This document shows, one piece after another, positions 49,180-58,929 of a DNA stretch of 64,000 bases. A program made the translations under genes and the position numbers. The number at the start of each line of letters is the position of its first letter. The stretch's first letter is position 1. The notes under the pieces are model-generated. The model did no database searches, was not told the DNA's origin, and saw only the letters and a program-made list of their open reading frames with translations. The stretch spans positions 2,790,001 to 2,854,000 of the forward strand of contig NZ_CP041036.1 of the NCBI RefSeq assembly GCF_006385555.1, written 5' to 3'. This DNA comes from Shewanella polaris. Its GTDB lineage: Bacteria; Pseudomonadota; Gammaproteobacteria; Enterobacterales; Shewanellaceae.

Positions 49180-52100
49180 TACATAAAAATACTGACAAGA
49201 AAAATCAGCAAGATACCGAGTTACAGCCACAGCTCGATTCAAGTGACGAAAAGGCCAACATTTCAACAAGCTTATCGGCAAAGATTTGGCGGCATTTTAA
49301 GCTTTATACTCGAATACTCATCTACGTCCCTTTGGCATTATTGATGTTGTTTGCTGTCATTATTGGCACTCCATTTGGCAGTAAAATAGGCGTGATGCTA
49401 GCCAACCAATTTGTTAGTGATATCGAGGTTGAATATGCTTCAGGCACCTTAAATGGCGATCTCACCCTGCATCACTTGTCTTGGTCAATGCCAGGCATTA
49501 GCGTTAATGCTGATGATTTAACACTAGGTTGGCTGCCAAGGTGTCTCATTAATCAACAGATTTGTGTCACAAATTTAAGCGCATCAAAGATTGATGTAAA
49601 TATTGTCACAGATGATATTCCAACCTCAGCAAACGTTAGTGACACAAACCAAAGCGAAGATCTTTTAACAGAGCTTGAATTACCCATCAACATTAGTCTC
49701 AGCAAGGCCCAATTAGCACAGGTTAATGTTGCTGTGAATAGCATGAAATTTCATGCCGACAAGTTAATGACTCAAGCTATATGGAATAACACTGGCCTTG
49801 TAGTTGAATCACTTACAAGCCAAGGATTAGTAGTTAATATTCCTATAACGACCGAAGCAACAGGCACAACGGCATCGACTACAAGCCAAATAAATCAACA
49901 AGATAATAAAGCGATTAATCGATCTGGTGATACCGATAAAAACGTATGGCCGCTGGCTAACTTGCCACAGGTTTTTATGCCTTTTCCTATTAATGTAAAA
50001 CAATTTAATGCCACTGAAACTCAGCTTACGATAGGTCAACGTAGCGACCATTTTAGTCATATTGGTTTAGCCGCCAGTTTTCACCAGTTTCAACTTGGAA
50101 TAACCCAATTAACTATTCAACATGACGATGGTGATGTAAGTGTTATCGGTGATATTGCGTTTCAAGATCATTACCCTGTCACCTTAAAATTAGTCGCCAA
50201 TATCGAAAACCTGCCTGAATTACCGGGTCTTCAACAGCAACAACTTAGTGTTGATCTTACCCAAGACTTGAGCAAATTAAATATCAACGCCATTGCTAAA
50301 GGCGATAATTATTTTAAGCTTGATGCTGAAATCAATCTCACCACACCAGAACTTAATTACCAAGTAACGCTTACCGACGCGGCGTTACAGTGGCCATTAA
50401 AAAATCCGCAATATACTAGCAACATCAGTCATTTTGCCAGTAAAGGAGATATTAAAAACCAAGAAGCACAGTTTGAAGGGCAACTCACAACGCCGTATCA
50501 CCCTACTTTAGCTATTATTGCTGATGTCGTTAACCGTAAGCAAAAACTGAGTATCAACAAACTGAATGTAAAGTCAATTGCAGGAAATCTAGATCTCACT
50601 GGAGAACTGTCATATCAAGATGACATAACCTGGCAAGCCAGTGTGCTTACCGATAATATTCAGTTGCAATATATCGATTACATTAATCAGAAAAATCCCA
50701 TTCAAAGTAAATTTAGCGGCCACTTTAATAGCAGTGGCACCCTAGCGAATAAACAATGGCAAGTGGCCATTCAAGAGGCAAACTTAACGGGGCGTTTAAA
50801 TGGTTATCCGCTAAATTTACAAGGTGATATTTCTTTAAATCAAGACATGGCTATTAACGCTAACAACCTTCAGGCAAACGCGCTAGGAGCTCAGCTCATT
50901 ATCAATGGTCAAGCAGATAAAGCTTGGAACATCAATGCCGAATTAAGCGTTCCCGATGTTAGTCAGTGGCTAAATGGTGGCCAAGGTAATATTTTTGCCA
51001 AAGTTAACGTAACGGGGAATAGTGCTGATCCAATCGTTGATCTTAATGCACAAATCAGTAAGTTTAGTTACCAAGGTGGCAAAATCGACAGCCTCGACTT
51101 ACACGGCAATTACCGCCCTTATTCCCAACATCAATATAAAGCCGAGCTGCACACAAATAATCTCGTGTGGGACAGCTATAAACTTACAGATATCGTATTC
51201 ATCAGTGATGGAAACCAACAGCAACAACAAAGTAAACTCAACACCCAAGGTGATGTGGTTATCAATACACAAATGACCAGTCATAGTAATATTGATAAAC
51301 AACAGTTTGATGCCACACTAACAGAGCTCAGTATTAGTAATGCCCTTGGAAAATGGCAGCAAGATAACCCAATTACAGCCAGTTGGGATCAGCTCAATAG
51401 CCGTGGTAGCGTGAGTCACTTCTGCTTAGTACATCCACATAATAAATTATGTTTAGTCAACGATGTTAATTTGGGCAATACCGGCCAAGCCAATATAAAT
51501 TTCTCTGGTAAGCCAGGACAATTATTAGCACCCATTTTGTCTAAAAAAATTACTTGGAGTGGTGAAGCGGCATTAACCAGCCAAGTTAATTGGGCTAAAG
51601 GTAAAAAGCCGACAGCCAATGTTCAATTTACGCTTTTACCAGGCAATATTAAGCTAAGCCGTACCAAAAACAACACCATTAGCATTGACTACCAGCAATT
51701 ACTATTACAAGCCTCCCTTGATGAAAAACAAATTAATAGTTCATTAAGTTTTAATTCATCCGGAATCGCCAGCTGGCAAAGTCAATTGAGTGTCAACATC
51801 ACTCCCGATCGAACCTTACAAGGTACCATCAATGTTAATGATCTCAATCTGGCTCCTTTTGGAGAGTTCTTCCCTAAGCTAGAAACCTTAGAAGGCATTC
51901 TATCCAGTCGATTAATAGTCTCCGGAACTCTTATGGACCCAAGCCTATCGGGTAATATCAAGCTCAGCGACGGTGCATTTGCTTTATCAACAAACCCTAC
52001 ACTCATTGATAAACTCTACTTGTCACTGGCACTTGAAGGCCAACAAGGACAACTTAATGGACAATGGCATATGGGTGATGGGCAAGTAAGTACTCAAGGA

Positions 52101-53099
52101 ACACTTGCTTGGCCACAAGGAAAATTTAGCGGTGATATTGATATTAAAGGCAATAATTTAGCGGTGATTCAACCACCAATGGCAATATTGGATGTTTCTC
52201 CAGATATTAATATCACCTTTAATGAGCAACTGTTGGCAATAAAAGGCAAAGTAAACGTTCCATCTGGCCAAATAAAAATTATTCAATTAGCTGAGGGAGG
52301 CGTTGCGATATCAAACGATGTGGTATTTAACGATTCAGTATCTGAACAAACCGTTAAAACCAGCCCTTACGCTGTTACGGCTGATCTTAACATCAATGTC
52401 GGTAAAAACCTTACCATTGACGGTATGGGTCTTAAAGGTAAGCTAGAAGGTGATCTAGTATTACAACAACAAGCTTTTAAGCCCCCCATGCTATTTGGTG
52501 ATATCAAAGTTACCAAGGGTACTTATAAGTTTATGGGGCAAACCTTAAGTATTGATACCGGTGAAGTCCAATTTATTGGCCCAATTTCATTACCTAATCT
52601 AAATATAGAAGCAACTAGAGAGATTAAAGACAGCGACGTAACAGCAGGTGTTCGAGTCACCGGAACCCCAATGCGTCCAATTGTGACTTTATTCTCTAGT
52701 CCAGTGAAAGAACAAGCTGAAATACTCTCTTATATTTTGACCGGTAAAGGATTTAGCAGCACAACTAACCAACAAAGCAATTCATTAATGATGGGAGCGG
52801 CACTCAGTTTAGGTTCACAATTTGATGGTGGAGCAATGAATAGCATTGGCAGCACCGCATCAGGATTGATTGAGCGGTTTGGTTTTTCCAACGTACAGCT
52901 TGATACCAATGATGATGGTAAAGTGGCTGTGAGTGGTTATATTGGCGAAGACTTGATGGTTAAGTATGGTGTGGGAGTATTCAACCCAGGTTATGAAATG
53001 ACCGTGCGATATTATTTGTTTTCACAATTGTATTTAGAAAGCGTGTCGAGCACCTTAAGTCAATCACTGGATATCTACTATAGCTTCGAAATCGAGTAG
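49176..53099 (+). CDS. tamB: TamB, inner-membrane-anchored AsmA-like lipid-transport protein
   Basis: 1307 residues (E. coli 1259). A hydrophilic N-terminus of about 45 residues precedes a membrane helix (about 46-68, ILIYVPLALLMLFAVIIGTPFG). A very long beta-taco/beta-helix region then crosses the periplasm, and the C-terminal DUF490/TamB domain (about 960-1307) contains PPMLFGDIKVTKGTYKFMGQ and GIGEDLMVKYG-like barrel-contact segments. It works with TamA, and its relatives carry phospholipid to the outer membrane. The 4-base overlap with tamA suggests translational coupling. Confidence 0.94.
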   Translation: MIHKNTDKKNQQDTELQPQLDSSDEKANISTSLSAKIWRHFKLYTRILIYVPLALLMLFAVIIGTPFGSKIGVMLANQFVSDIEVEYASGTLNGDLTLHHLSWSMPGISVNADDLTLGWLPRCLINQQICVTNLSASKIDVNIVTDDIPTSANVSDTNQSEDLLTELELPINISLSKAQLAQVNVAVNSMKFHADKLMTQAIWNNTGLVVESLTSQGLVVNIPITTEATGTTASTTSQINQQDNKAINRSGDTDKNVWPLANLPQVFMPFPINVKQFNATETQLTIGQRSDHFSHIGLAASFHQFQLGITQLTIQHDDGDVSVIGDIAFQDHYPVTLKLVANIENLPELPGLQQQQLSVDLTQDLSKLNINAIAKGDNYFKLDAEINLTTPELNYQVTLTDAALQWPLKNPQYTSNISHFASKGDIKNQEAQFEGQLTTPYHPTLAIIADVVNRKQKLSINKLNVKSIAGNLDLTGELSYQDDITWQASVLTDNIQLQYIDYINQKNPIQSKFSGHFNSSGTLANKQWQVAIQEANLTGRLNGYPLNLQGDISLNQDMAINANNLQANALGAQLIINGQADKAWNINAELSVPDVSQWLNGGQGNIFAKVNVTGNSADPIVDLNAQISKFSYQGGKIDSLDLHGNYRPYSQHQYKAELHTNNLVWDSYKLTDIVFISDGNQQQQQSKLNTQGDVVINTQMTSHSNIDKQQFDATLTELSISNALGKWQQDNPITASWDQLNSRGSVSHFCLVHPHNKLCLVNDVNLGNTGQANINFSGKPGQLLAPILSKKITWSGEAALTSQVNWAKGKKPTANVQFTLLPGNIKLSRTKNNTISIDYQQLLLQASLDEKQINSSLSFNSSGIASWQSQLSVNITPDRTLQGTINVNDLNLAPFGEFFPKLETLEGILSSRLIVSGTLMDPSLSGNIKLSDGAFALSTNPTLIDKLYLSLALEGQQGQLNGQWHMGDGQVSTQGTLAWPQGKFSGDIDIKGNNLAVIQPPMAILDVSPDINITFNEQLLAIKGKVNVPSGQIKIIQLAEGGVAISNDVVFNDSVSEQTVKTSPYAVTADLNINVGKNLTIDGMGLKGKLEGDLVLQQQAFKPPMLFGDIKVTKGTYKFMGQTLSIDTGEVQFIGPISLPNLNIEATREIKDSDVTAGVRVTGTPMRPIVTLFSSPVKEQAEILSYILTGKGFSSTTNQQSNSLMMGAALSLGSQFDGGAMNSIGSTASGLIERFGFSNVQLDTNDDGKVAVSGYIGEDLMVKYGVGVFNPGYEMTVRYYLFSQLYLESVSSTLSQSLDIYYSFEIE

Positions 53100-53129
53100 T
53101 TTTTAGTATTCAGAATAAAATTCAGCCAC

Positions 53130-53156
53130 AAAAAAAGCGCCCTTAGGCGCTTTTTC
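53130..53156. terminator. Bidirectional terminator between tamB and rplY
   Basis: GCGCC, loop CTTA, GGCGC, flanked by six A and five T. Confidence 0.88.
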
Positions 53157-53168
53157 TCAACTCAGCAA

Positions 53169-53456
53169 TTAAACAAACATAAAGTCGATATGTTCAACCA
53201 TTTGCTTGAATGCATGACGTTGGATAGCTTTAGTGCGAACTATAACTTCTTTACCGTCGATTACGATAGTTAAATCAGTTGTATAAAAGTCATCGTTTAA
53301 CTGGATGTTAACGATAGCTTTGTGTTCGAACATAATTGATACAGGCTCTTTACCTGGACCATAAATTACTGCAGGAACTTTACCAGCATGACGTAGGCGG
53401 CGGCTCGAACCTTTCCCGATGTTTGTGCGGGTTTCTGCGTTGATTGTGTAAGACAT
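53169..53456 (-). CDS. rplY: 50S ribosomal protein L25
   Basis: 95 residues, the short form without a CTC extension. It binds 5S rRNA. The family N-terminus is [31 protein letters not shown] and the C-terminal strand is [24 protein letters not shown]. It is monocistronic, with a bidirectional terminator after it and a MITE-like element about 110 bases upstream of its start. Confidence 0.97.
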   Translation of the reverse strand: MSYTINAETRTNIGKGSSRRLRHAGKVPAVIYGPGKEPVSIMFEHKAIVNIQLNDDFYTTDLTIVIDGKEVIVRTKAIQRHAFKQMVEHIDFMFV

Positions 53457-53569
53457 AAGTCACTCACTTAATAATTAAAATAGTATGAAGGCGTCATCAT
53501 TTTCGACCAACGATGACTCAAATAAAGCGCGCGGATATTACCATAGTCACTCTAAACCCACAAGTATAT

Positions 53570-53835
53570 ATACCAATCCTATTAAATATGTGATATTTCA
53601 GCGGGAGTTCAAAGTGCTGTAGGCAAGGCAGATGATTGAAACGAATAGTGATTCTATTTTGAAAGTATCTAACGAAGCATAAAGGACTTTGAAGCCCGCC
53701 AGTATGGAGTCTCTCAGGTATTCCACTTCTGTGTTGCATCAATTTAAAAGGGAACAACCATTTCTACATCAATGCGCCTTGAATTGAAAAACCTGAGAGA
53801 CTCTGAACTAATCAGATATTGAATGGGATTGGTAT
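53570..53835. mobile_element. MITE-like non-autonomous element with two internal hairpins
   Basis: 20-bp terminal inverted repeats match at 18/20: left 53570-53589 ATACCAATCC..., right 53816-53835 ...GGATTGGTAT. Inside is hairpin A with arms GCGGG-AG-TTCAAAGT (53601-53615) and ACTTTGAA-G-CCCGC (53686-53699). Hairpin B has arms GAGTCTCTCAGGT (53707-53719) and ACCTGAGAGACTC (53791-53803), a perfect 13-bp match. No protein-coding capacity. Its right end is only 3 bases from the mepK stop codon, so its hairpins may form the 3' end of that message. Confidence 0.75.
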
Positions 53836-53838
53836 GAA

Positions 53839-54390
53839 TTACCCCCAACGTCTCACGGGGCCACAATCAATGTGTACAAAACCATCTCGAGGATAAAATC
53901 CAACGCCGCCTAACTTAAGTGATACGGCTGCATCACGCAAATGCTTAGTTTTCACACCTGGTAATGCAATATCCATCGCCATGCCTTTCATATGATAACT
54001 TTTCTTGGCAACCCCGTTACTGCGAGAAGCAAGCATCTGATTTGTTTTTGGTGAACGATAAGCAGAGATTACATTAATTTCATCATGATGATCTAAAGCG
54101 AGTTGTAATTTATATAGATATTCGAATACTCGCTTATCTATAGGTGCTGCAACGTTTTGGCGATGATCACGTAGGACATGATTAAATTCAGTCAGCGTCT
54201 CTGGTTGATATTGACCATCAACCCAAAAACTGCCCTGACTTCTTTCACCGGTATGAAGGTTATAAAAACGTAAATCTTTAACACCCAGAGTTGAACGACT
54301 TGCTTGCGCGGTATTAGGTAACAAAGTCACCACTGCGGCACCGCTTAAGCCTAATAATAACTGCCGACGAGTTAGGCACTCGATTGTCAT
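53839..54390 (-). CDS. mepK: MepK (YcbK), murein DD/LD-endopeptidase of the M15 type
   Basis: 183 residues, DUF882/peptidase M15A-like. The N-terminus has a twin-arginine pattern (TRRQLLLGLSGAAVVTLLPNTAQA), so Tat export is likely. The zinc ligands of the family are visible: SYHMKGMAMDIALP (HxxGxAxD) and GFVHIDCG (HxD). In E. coli MepK cleaves cross-links, including the 3-3 bonds made by LdtD, and here it is next to ldtD as in E. coli. Its stop is touched by the MITE. Confidence 0.92.
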   Translation of the reverse strand: MTIECLTRRQLLLGLSGAAVVTLLPNTAQASRSTLGVKDLRFYNLHTGERSQGSFWVDGQYQPETLTEFNHVLRDHRQNVAAPIDKRVFEYLYKLQLALDHHDEINVISAYRSPKTNQMLASRSNGVAKKSYHMKGMAMDIALPGVKTKHLRDAAVSLKLGGVGFYPRDGFVHIDCGPVRRWG

Positions 54391-54657
54391 TTATACACCA
54401 CTTTAATTATCTGAATTACAATACATATAAGCTTCAAAATCACAATTTCATCTTTACAATGCTATTGAGCTAATTGTTGCTTTTTTATCCACTTGATGAA
54501 TAAATTAACCATTAATATTCATAAATGCAAGTCTGCTGATATATAAGTAACTTAATAAATATGCTCTCTTGCATAATAGAGTGATAAAGCTCAATTACTT
54601 AGAGACAAAGTAAACCGTGATTAACTTTACTTCATTAATTGATAGTTATTGCACAAT

Positions 54658-56067
54658 TTATTTTTTGGAGACTTTATGGCTTAATAAATTGACAGGTTCT
54701 GCTGGTGCTAACTGATAAATATCATCACGATACTGCACGGCTTGCTGCTCATCCACCCAAGCACGCCAATACACCATGTGTACAGGTAACGTGGACGATA
54801 GAGAAAACCATTGAGTTTGAGTATAATTAGACTGCAAGCGATTCCAAGTACGCTTATCAAGGACTAAGTGGTTTGCAAACCAATCTGCCAACTGTTGTAC
54901 TTTTTCAATTCTCACACAACCTGATGATATATCTCGTTCCGCACGTGAAAACAGCTCTGGGGCTGATGTATCATGTAAATACAAACTTTGATTATTTTGA
55001 AAGTAAAATTTATAACGGCCTAATGCATTACCACCACCAGGACGTTGCACAACTTTATAAGGGAACTTCCCTGCTGCAGCCAGCTGCCATTGTTCGGGTG
55101 TTTTATCAATACGATGGCCTTCATAATCAAACACATCAAAATGTTTATCGGCAAAGTAATGACCGTTTCGCCTAATTTGCGGCAAAATGTCTTGGCGTAA
55201 TAACTGTCGAGGAACCGTCCAAGTCGGATTAATGATGACATTTGAAATTTGCCCATTCATCACTGGAGTCTGTCTATATGACTTACCCACAATCACTTTG
55301 GATGCCAACACCACTTGATTGTGATCAACTAACACCATTTGAAAAGCGGGAATGTTAATCAACAAATAAGGCTGAGATAGTTGGCTTACATAGGTCGTTT
55401 TTTCAACAAAACTTATTGCCAATAAAGAAGCGAGTTGCAAAGGAGTTTGATTTAGCCAGTATAACGTTTTAGGCCCAATAACAGCATCAGCCTTTAACCC
55501 ATGACGAGATTGAAATCGCTTAACACTTTGTACCAATGTCGGTTGATAAATAACTTCGTCAGTAATATATTCGTTCGCATCACCCAATAACCACAACCGT
55601 TGATTAATTTGCTTAATACTTGGGTGGCTATCCCCAGGACGCAACAGACCGCCAGGATCAATAGCTTGCCAATCTTGGGTTTGTGACAACCACATTAACT
55701 TACGTAGAGAATTTATGACCCCAAGATAATCATCTGCGATGGGTTCCAGTGCAATATTCTTTTCTAACAATGAGGCGGTGTCATTTATTGAGTCGAATGC
55801 CAATGGCACTTGTTTACTATGCCAAAAATCGGCAACACTATGCTGAATTTCATCAATATATTCTAATTGTTCAGCAGCAGAACCCGTTTGTAATATCGCT
55901 AAGTATTGAGCACGTTGTGCGGTGGGCTCAGCCAAATACTGTAATTGTAAGTGCTGAGTCAAATTCACATATTGATCTTGAGTGCTGGCCGCAGTAAATG
56001 GCGACATACACAAAAGTAATATGCTTATTATGCTTACGATTACAGAATGCTTAGGTTTGCTGAACAT
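54658..56067 (-). CDS. ldtD: L,D-transpeptidase LdtD (YcbB)
   Basis: 469 residues. The signal peptide is about 1-27 (VIVSIISILLLCMSPFTAAS). The YcbB N-terminal domain is followed by a peptidoglycan-binding fold (about 145-215, LLRPGDSHPSIKQINQRLWLLGD... VKRFQSRHGLKADAVIGPKTLYWLN). The YkuD catalytic domain (about 240-420) has HDTSAPELFSRAERDISSGCVRIE, with the catalytic Cys and His. It forms 3-3 peptide cross-links in peptidoglycan. It is shorter than E. coli LdtD (615), and the difference lies in the N-terminal part. It is adjacent to mepK with a 267-base gap. Confidence 0.9.
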   Translation of the reverse strand: MFSKPKHSVIVSIISILLLCMSPFTAASTQDQYVNLTQHLQLQYLAEPTAQRAQYLAILQTGSAAEQLEYIDEIQHSVADFWHSKQVPLAFDSINDTASLLEKNIALEPIADDYLGVINSLRKLMWLSQTQDWQAIDPGGLLRPGDSHPSIKQINQRLWLLGDANEYITDEVIYQPTLVQSVKRFQSRHGLKADAVIGPKTLYWLNQTPLQLASLLAISFVEKTTYVSQLSQPYLLINIPAFQMVLVDHNQVVLASKVIVGKSYRQTPVMNGQISNVIINPTWTVPRQLLRQDILPQIRRNGHYFADKHFDVFDYEGHRIDKTPEQWQLAAAGKFPYKVVQRPGGGNALGRYKFYFQNNQSLYLHDTSAPELFSRAERDISSGCVRIEKVQQLADWFANHLVLDKRTWNRLQSNYTQTQWFSLSSTLPVHMVYWRAWVDEQQAVQYRDDIYQLAPAEPVNLLSHKVSKK

Positions 56068-56336
56068 ACTCTTCCCCGTTGGCGCTACCCATCAATATTG
56101 GCATGTTTTTCACTTAAGTGAAATCGATATAGACATTATGGCAAATAATAAAACTGTTTGAATGATCGACACATTAAAGTAACAAAAATTAATACCAAAA
56201 CGTCACTTATCAGCACAAAAATCAATCAGAAAGATAAAAAGTAACCACTTAACATTAATTTATTTATACACAACTAGGAAGGACCATGCTGAATTGTTAT
56301 AAGGGGAATAAGAAGTATTAAATCAAAGTGATTCTC

Positions 56337-56612
56337 ATGAATAAAAAGCAACTAACCCAATCCATGGCCCATAAGATGGACATTCCGCAAACTCAAGCTA
56401 AGCAGCAACTAGAGCAAATCCTAGCGATTATTCATCAAGGTTTAGCTGAAGGTGAAAAAATTTATATTCCACAATTCGGCACCTTTGAATTGCGGTTTCA
56501 CTTACCTAAAGTAGGTCGTAATCCACAAACGGGTGAAGCCATTGAGATTGACGGATTTAATCAACCCAGCTTTAAAGTATCTCCCGTATTAAAAGCATTG
56601 ATTAACGACTAG
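56337..56612 (+). CDS. HU/IHF-family DNA-binding protein
   Basis: 91 residues from the ATG at 56337; a GTG 9 bases upstream is possible. The bacterial histone-like fold is clear: MNKKQLTQSMAHKMDIPQTQAKQQLEQILAIIHQGLAEGEKIYIPQFGTFEL, then the arm region FHLPKVGRNPQTGEAIEIDGFNQPSFKVSPVLK. The RNPQTGEAI segment matches the HU arm with the DNA-intercalating proline. It differs from HU and IHF enough to be a separate paralogue; role unknown. Divergent from ldtD. Confidence 0.9.
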   Translation: MNKKQLTQSMAHKMDIPQTQAKQQLEQILAIIHQGLAEGEKIYIPQFGTFELRFHLPKVGRNPQTGEAIEIDGFNQPSFKVSPVLKALIND

Positions 56613-56831
56613 CTGAGGCACCAGAGATTATAAATTCCTAGGTGCGAGAATGCTTCGTGACTAGAGTCTATAACTGTAGTTACCCAGTTATACTCTCATA
56701 ACTGCAATCAACCGCTCTTATAGCCGCGTAGCGAACTAGCGAGGTAAATAGCGCCCTAGCTCAAGGCTCGTTCGCTTTTATCGCTCTCACTACTTCTATC
56801 GCTTATTACCATTCACAACCAAATTTCAGGT
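56613..56831. other. Region between HU-like gene and tRNA-Leu repeat array
   Basis: About 220 bases with no ORF. It contains short self-complementary stretches (TAGCGAACTAGCGAGG and similar) but no readable feature. Confidence 0.35.
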
Positions 56832-56867
56832 GTAAAAAAGCCCCAACTAATGTTGAGGCTTTTTTAC
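56832..56867 (-). terminator. Terminator copy 1 of the tRNA-Leu array
   Basis: GTAAAAAAGCC and GGCTTTTTTAC with inner CAAC/GTTG. The same hairpin recurs at 169-base spacing. Confidence 0.85.
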
Positions 56868-56894
56868 ACCACTCTCTATTACTAGAATTTATAA

Positions 56895-56970
56895 TGGTAC
56901 CCGAGGCCAGACTACTCTTAATAACAAAGAGTAGCACGCCTGATATTCAACCAGAGCGCGAGGGATTTTT
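56895..56970 (-). pseudogene. Decayed tRNA-Leu 3' half, copy A
   Basis: Keeps the 3' end (AGTCTGGCCTCGGGTACCA) and the anticodon-stem 3' strand (ATCCCTCG). The T loop is replaced by unrelated sequence and the 5' half is absent. It is not a functional tRNA. Confidence 0.7.
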
Positions 56971-57000
56971 GCTTTCGATGTTATTTAGTAAATTTCAGAC

Positions 57001-57036
57001 GTAAAAAAGCCCCAACTAATGTTGAGGCTTTTTTAC
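57001..57036 (-). terminator. Terminator copy 2 of the tRNA-Leu array
   Basis: Same sequence as copy 1, 169 bases away. Confidence 0.85.
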
Positions 57037-57063
57037 ACCACTCTCTATTGCTAGAGATTATAA

Positions 57064-57139
57064 TGGTACCCGTGGCCAGACTATTCTTGATAACAAAGAG
57101 TGGCACGTTTGATGTTCAACAAGAGCACGAGGGATTTTA
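57064..57139 (-). pseudogene. Decayed tRNA-Leu 3' half, copy B
   Basis: The same type of remnant as copy A, with CCACGGGTACCA at its 3' end. It lies between the second and third terminators. Confidence 0.7.
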
Positions 57140-57169
57140 GCTTTCGATATTATTTATTAAATTTCAGAC

Positions 57170-57204
57170 GTAAAAAAGCCCCAACTAATGTTGAGGCTTT
57201 TTAC
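57170..57204 (-). terminator. Terminator copy 3, directly after tRNA-Leu
   Basis: The same hairpin, one T shorter, 27 bases after the CCA end of the intact tRNA. Confidence 0.88.
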
Positions 57205-57231
57205 ACCACTCTCTATTGCTAGAGATTATAA

Positions 57232-57317
57232 TGGTACCCGAGGCCAGACTTGAACTGGCACGCTTATTCAGCGAGGGATTTTAAATCCCTTGTGTCTACC
57301 GATTCCACCACTCGGGC
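57232..57317 (-). tRNA. tRNA-Leu(UAA)
   Basis: 86 bases with encoded CCA. The 5' strand GCCCGAG pairs with CTCGGGT, the anticodon loop TTTAAAA gives UAA, and the long variable arm typical of tRNA-Leu (CTGAATAAGC region) is present. Confidence 0.96.
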
Positions 57318-57533
57318 AAACTTATCGTGTTTTGATAAAAAATATCAAGCCACTTAATTCGCATTCACGTTAAATAAATAGAGCTGCTATCGCGTCCCGT
57401 TTAACGTGGTGCATACTTTAATGATTTTTTGGGACCAAGCAACAAAAATATTCATTGCATCGAACTGAATGCTTCAAAAAACGCCAATCCGACGTAAAAT
57501 ACAACAAAACGAAGTCCTTAGCACAGAATATGA

Positions 57534-57863
57534 TTAATTAGCTCTCACAGGCGTTAAGCCTTTACTGCGATTATTGACAGCTTCTTCAATTTCAAAACCG
57601 GCTTCACTCCACACTTGCGCTTCTTCAACATTAAACGCTTCTTTGGCCCAAATAGTTGCCGTGTCTAATGTAAAGTTGGCTTTTATCCACCCTTCTGACT
57701 CTGTCGGACCAAAGCCTCTTACACGCCAATTTTGCGCTTGGGTTGAATCAAAGCCTATCGCTTTCCATTGGCTAATTTCACGTTCAGACATACCTTGCCA
57801 GCTAGGAGCAGATGCGCAAGCTACCAATAACGAGACCAATAAACCTAACAATAATTTTTTCAT
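57534..57863 (-). CDS. Lipoprotein built from 13-residue W/F repeats
   Basis: 109 residues. The lipobox LLVAC places the lipidated Cys at 16. From residue 33 the protein is an exact tandem repeat of 13 residues: W33, W46, W59, W72 and W85 each start a unit, and F38, F51, F64, F77 and F90 stand five residues later, with small residues (G, A or N) before the F and helix-forming Glu, Gln and Ala after. A sixth decayed unit has NRSKGLTP. Each unit looks like a short helix and turn, so a stacked helical surface is likely. Function unknown. The gene lies alone between tRNA-Leu and rluB. Confidence 0.8.
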   Translation of the reverse strand: MKKLLLGLLVSLLVACASAPSWQGMSEREISQWKAIGFDSTQAQNWRVRGFGPTESEGWIKANFTLDTATIWAKEAFNVEEAQVWSEAGFEIEEAVNNRSKGLTPVRAN

Positions 57864-58007
57864 ATATTCCTAATGAACAATGTAAATGCTGCGGCGCATA
57901 AATCGTCGAAAACAGCACAATGATGTGTAAATTTTGAGAATCATATCTGAGAAATTATTTTTGACAAGTAGGTAAGCAATAATTAATTTTCATTGGAAAA
58001 AAATAAC

Positions 58008-58031
58008 AAAAAAGGCCGCATTTGCGACCTT
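58008..58031 (-). terminator. Terminator of rluB
   Basis: On the minus strand AGGTCGCA and TGCGGCCT pair with a 2-base loop (the inner pairs probably open), followed by five T. Confidence 0.75.
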
Positions 58032-58056
58032 CTGTAAATTAACCTACATAGTGATA

Positions 58057-58929
58057 TTAGGTACGTTGACGAGTCGGTTTACCATGCTTACCAACCACTT
58101 TATGCTTATGAACAGCACGGCGGATTTTAGCACTTTTAACTTTAGAACGAGCAACACTGTGTTTGTCTGTACCTAAAACTGAACGAGTTTCAGGTTCTAA
58201 CCCAGCAAGTTGACGTAAGTAGTTAACTTGGTCAATAGGCAGTTCAATCCAACCACCTCGTGGTAATGTTTTTGGCAATTCAACTTGGCCATAACGCACG
58301 CGGATCAAACGACTGACTTGGATTTCTTGTGATTCCCACAAACGACGTACTTCACGATTACGTCCTTCACGAAGGGTAACATGCCACCATTGGTTTATGC
58401 CTTCGCCACCTGCAGCTTTAATGCTATCAAACTGTGCGGGACCATCTTCCAACGTCACACCGGTACGTAAACGCTGTACTGCGGCTTCTGGCACTTCACC
58501 AAAAGTACGCACAGCGTATTCACGCTCTACTTCATTTGAAGGATGCATTAAACGGTTAGCTAATTCACCATCACAGGTAAATAATAGTAAGCCTGAAGTA
58601 TTGATATCTAAACGTCCTACCGCAACCCAACGAGCATCGCGCACTTTAGGTAAACGTTCAAATACGGTAGTACGACCTTCAGGATCTTTGCGCGAACAAA
58701 TTTCGCCTTCAGGTTTATGGTATGCCAGTACACGACAAATAATGTCGTCAGCTGATTTTAATGAAATAGCTCGGCCATCAATACGTATTTTGGCATCAAC
58801 CTCAACACGATCACCTAAACCAGCAATTTCACCGTCAACACTAACTCGGCCTGCAGCAATCCATGCCTCCATCTCACGACGGGAGCCATGGCCTGCACGG
58901 GCCAAGACTTTCTGCAATTTTTCACTCAT
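58057..58929 (-). CDS. rluB: 23S rRNA pseudouridine-2605 synthase RluB
   Basis: A RsuA/RluB-family enzyme of 290 residues. The N-terminal S4 RNA-binding domain (about 2-60) starts [23 protein letters not shown]. The catalytic domain has the nucleophile Asp in [15 protein letters not shown], and the family motif [13 protein letters not shown] follows. The C-terminus is a basic tail (about 250-290). The ATG at 58929 has AAAGAG upstream; a 32-codon in-frame extension has no family match. A strong promoter lies about 115-140 bases upstream. Confidence 0.94.
   Translation of the reverse strand: MSEKLQKVLARAGHGSRREMEAWIAAGRVSVDGEIAGLGDRVEVDAKIRIDGRAISLKSADDIICRVLAYHKPEGEICSRKDPEGRTTVFERLPKVRDARWVAVGRLDINTSGLLLFTCDGELANRLMHPSNEVEREYAVRTFGEVPEAAVQRLRTGVTLEDGPAQFDSIKAAGGEGINQWWHVTLREGRNREVRRLWESQEIQVSRLIRVRYGQVELPKTLPRGGWIELPIDQVNYLRQLAGLEPETRSVLGTDKHSVARSKVKSAKIRRAVHKHKVVGKHGKPTRQRT

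Noticed and set aside
53518..53757. 79-codon minus-strand frame in the region upstream of rplY
   Set aside because: It falls inside the inverted-repeat structure of the MITE-like element and its composition follows the repeats. There is no ribosome site.
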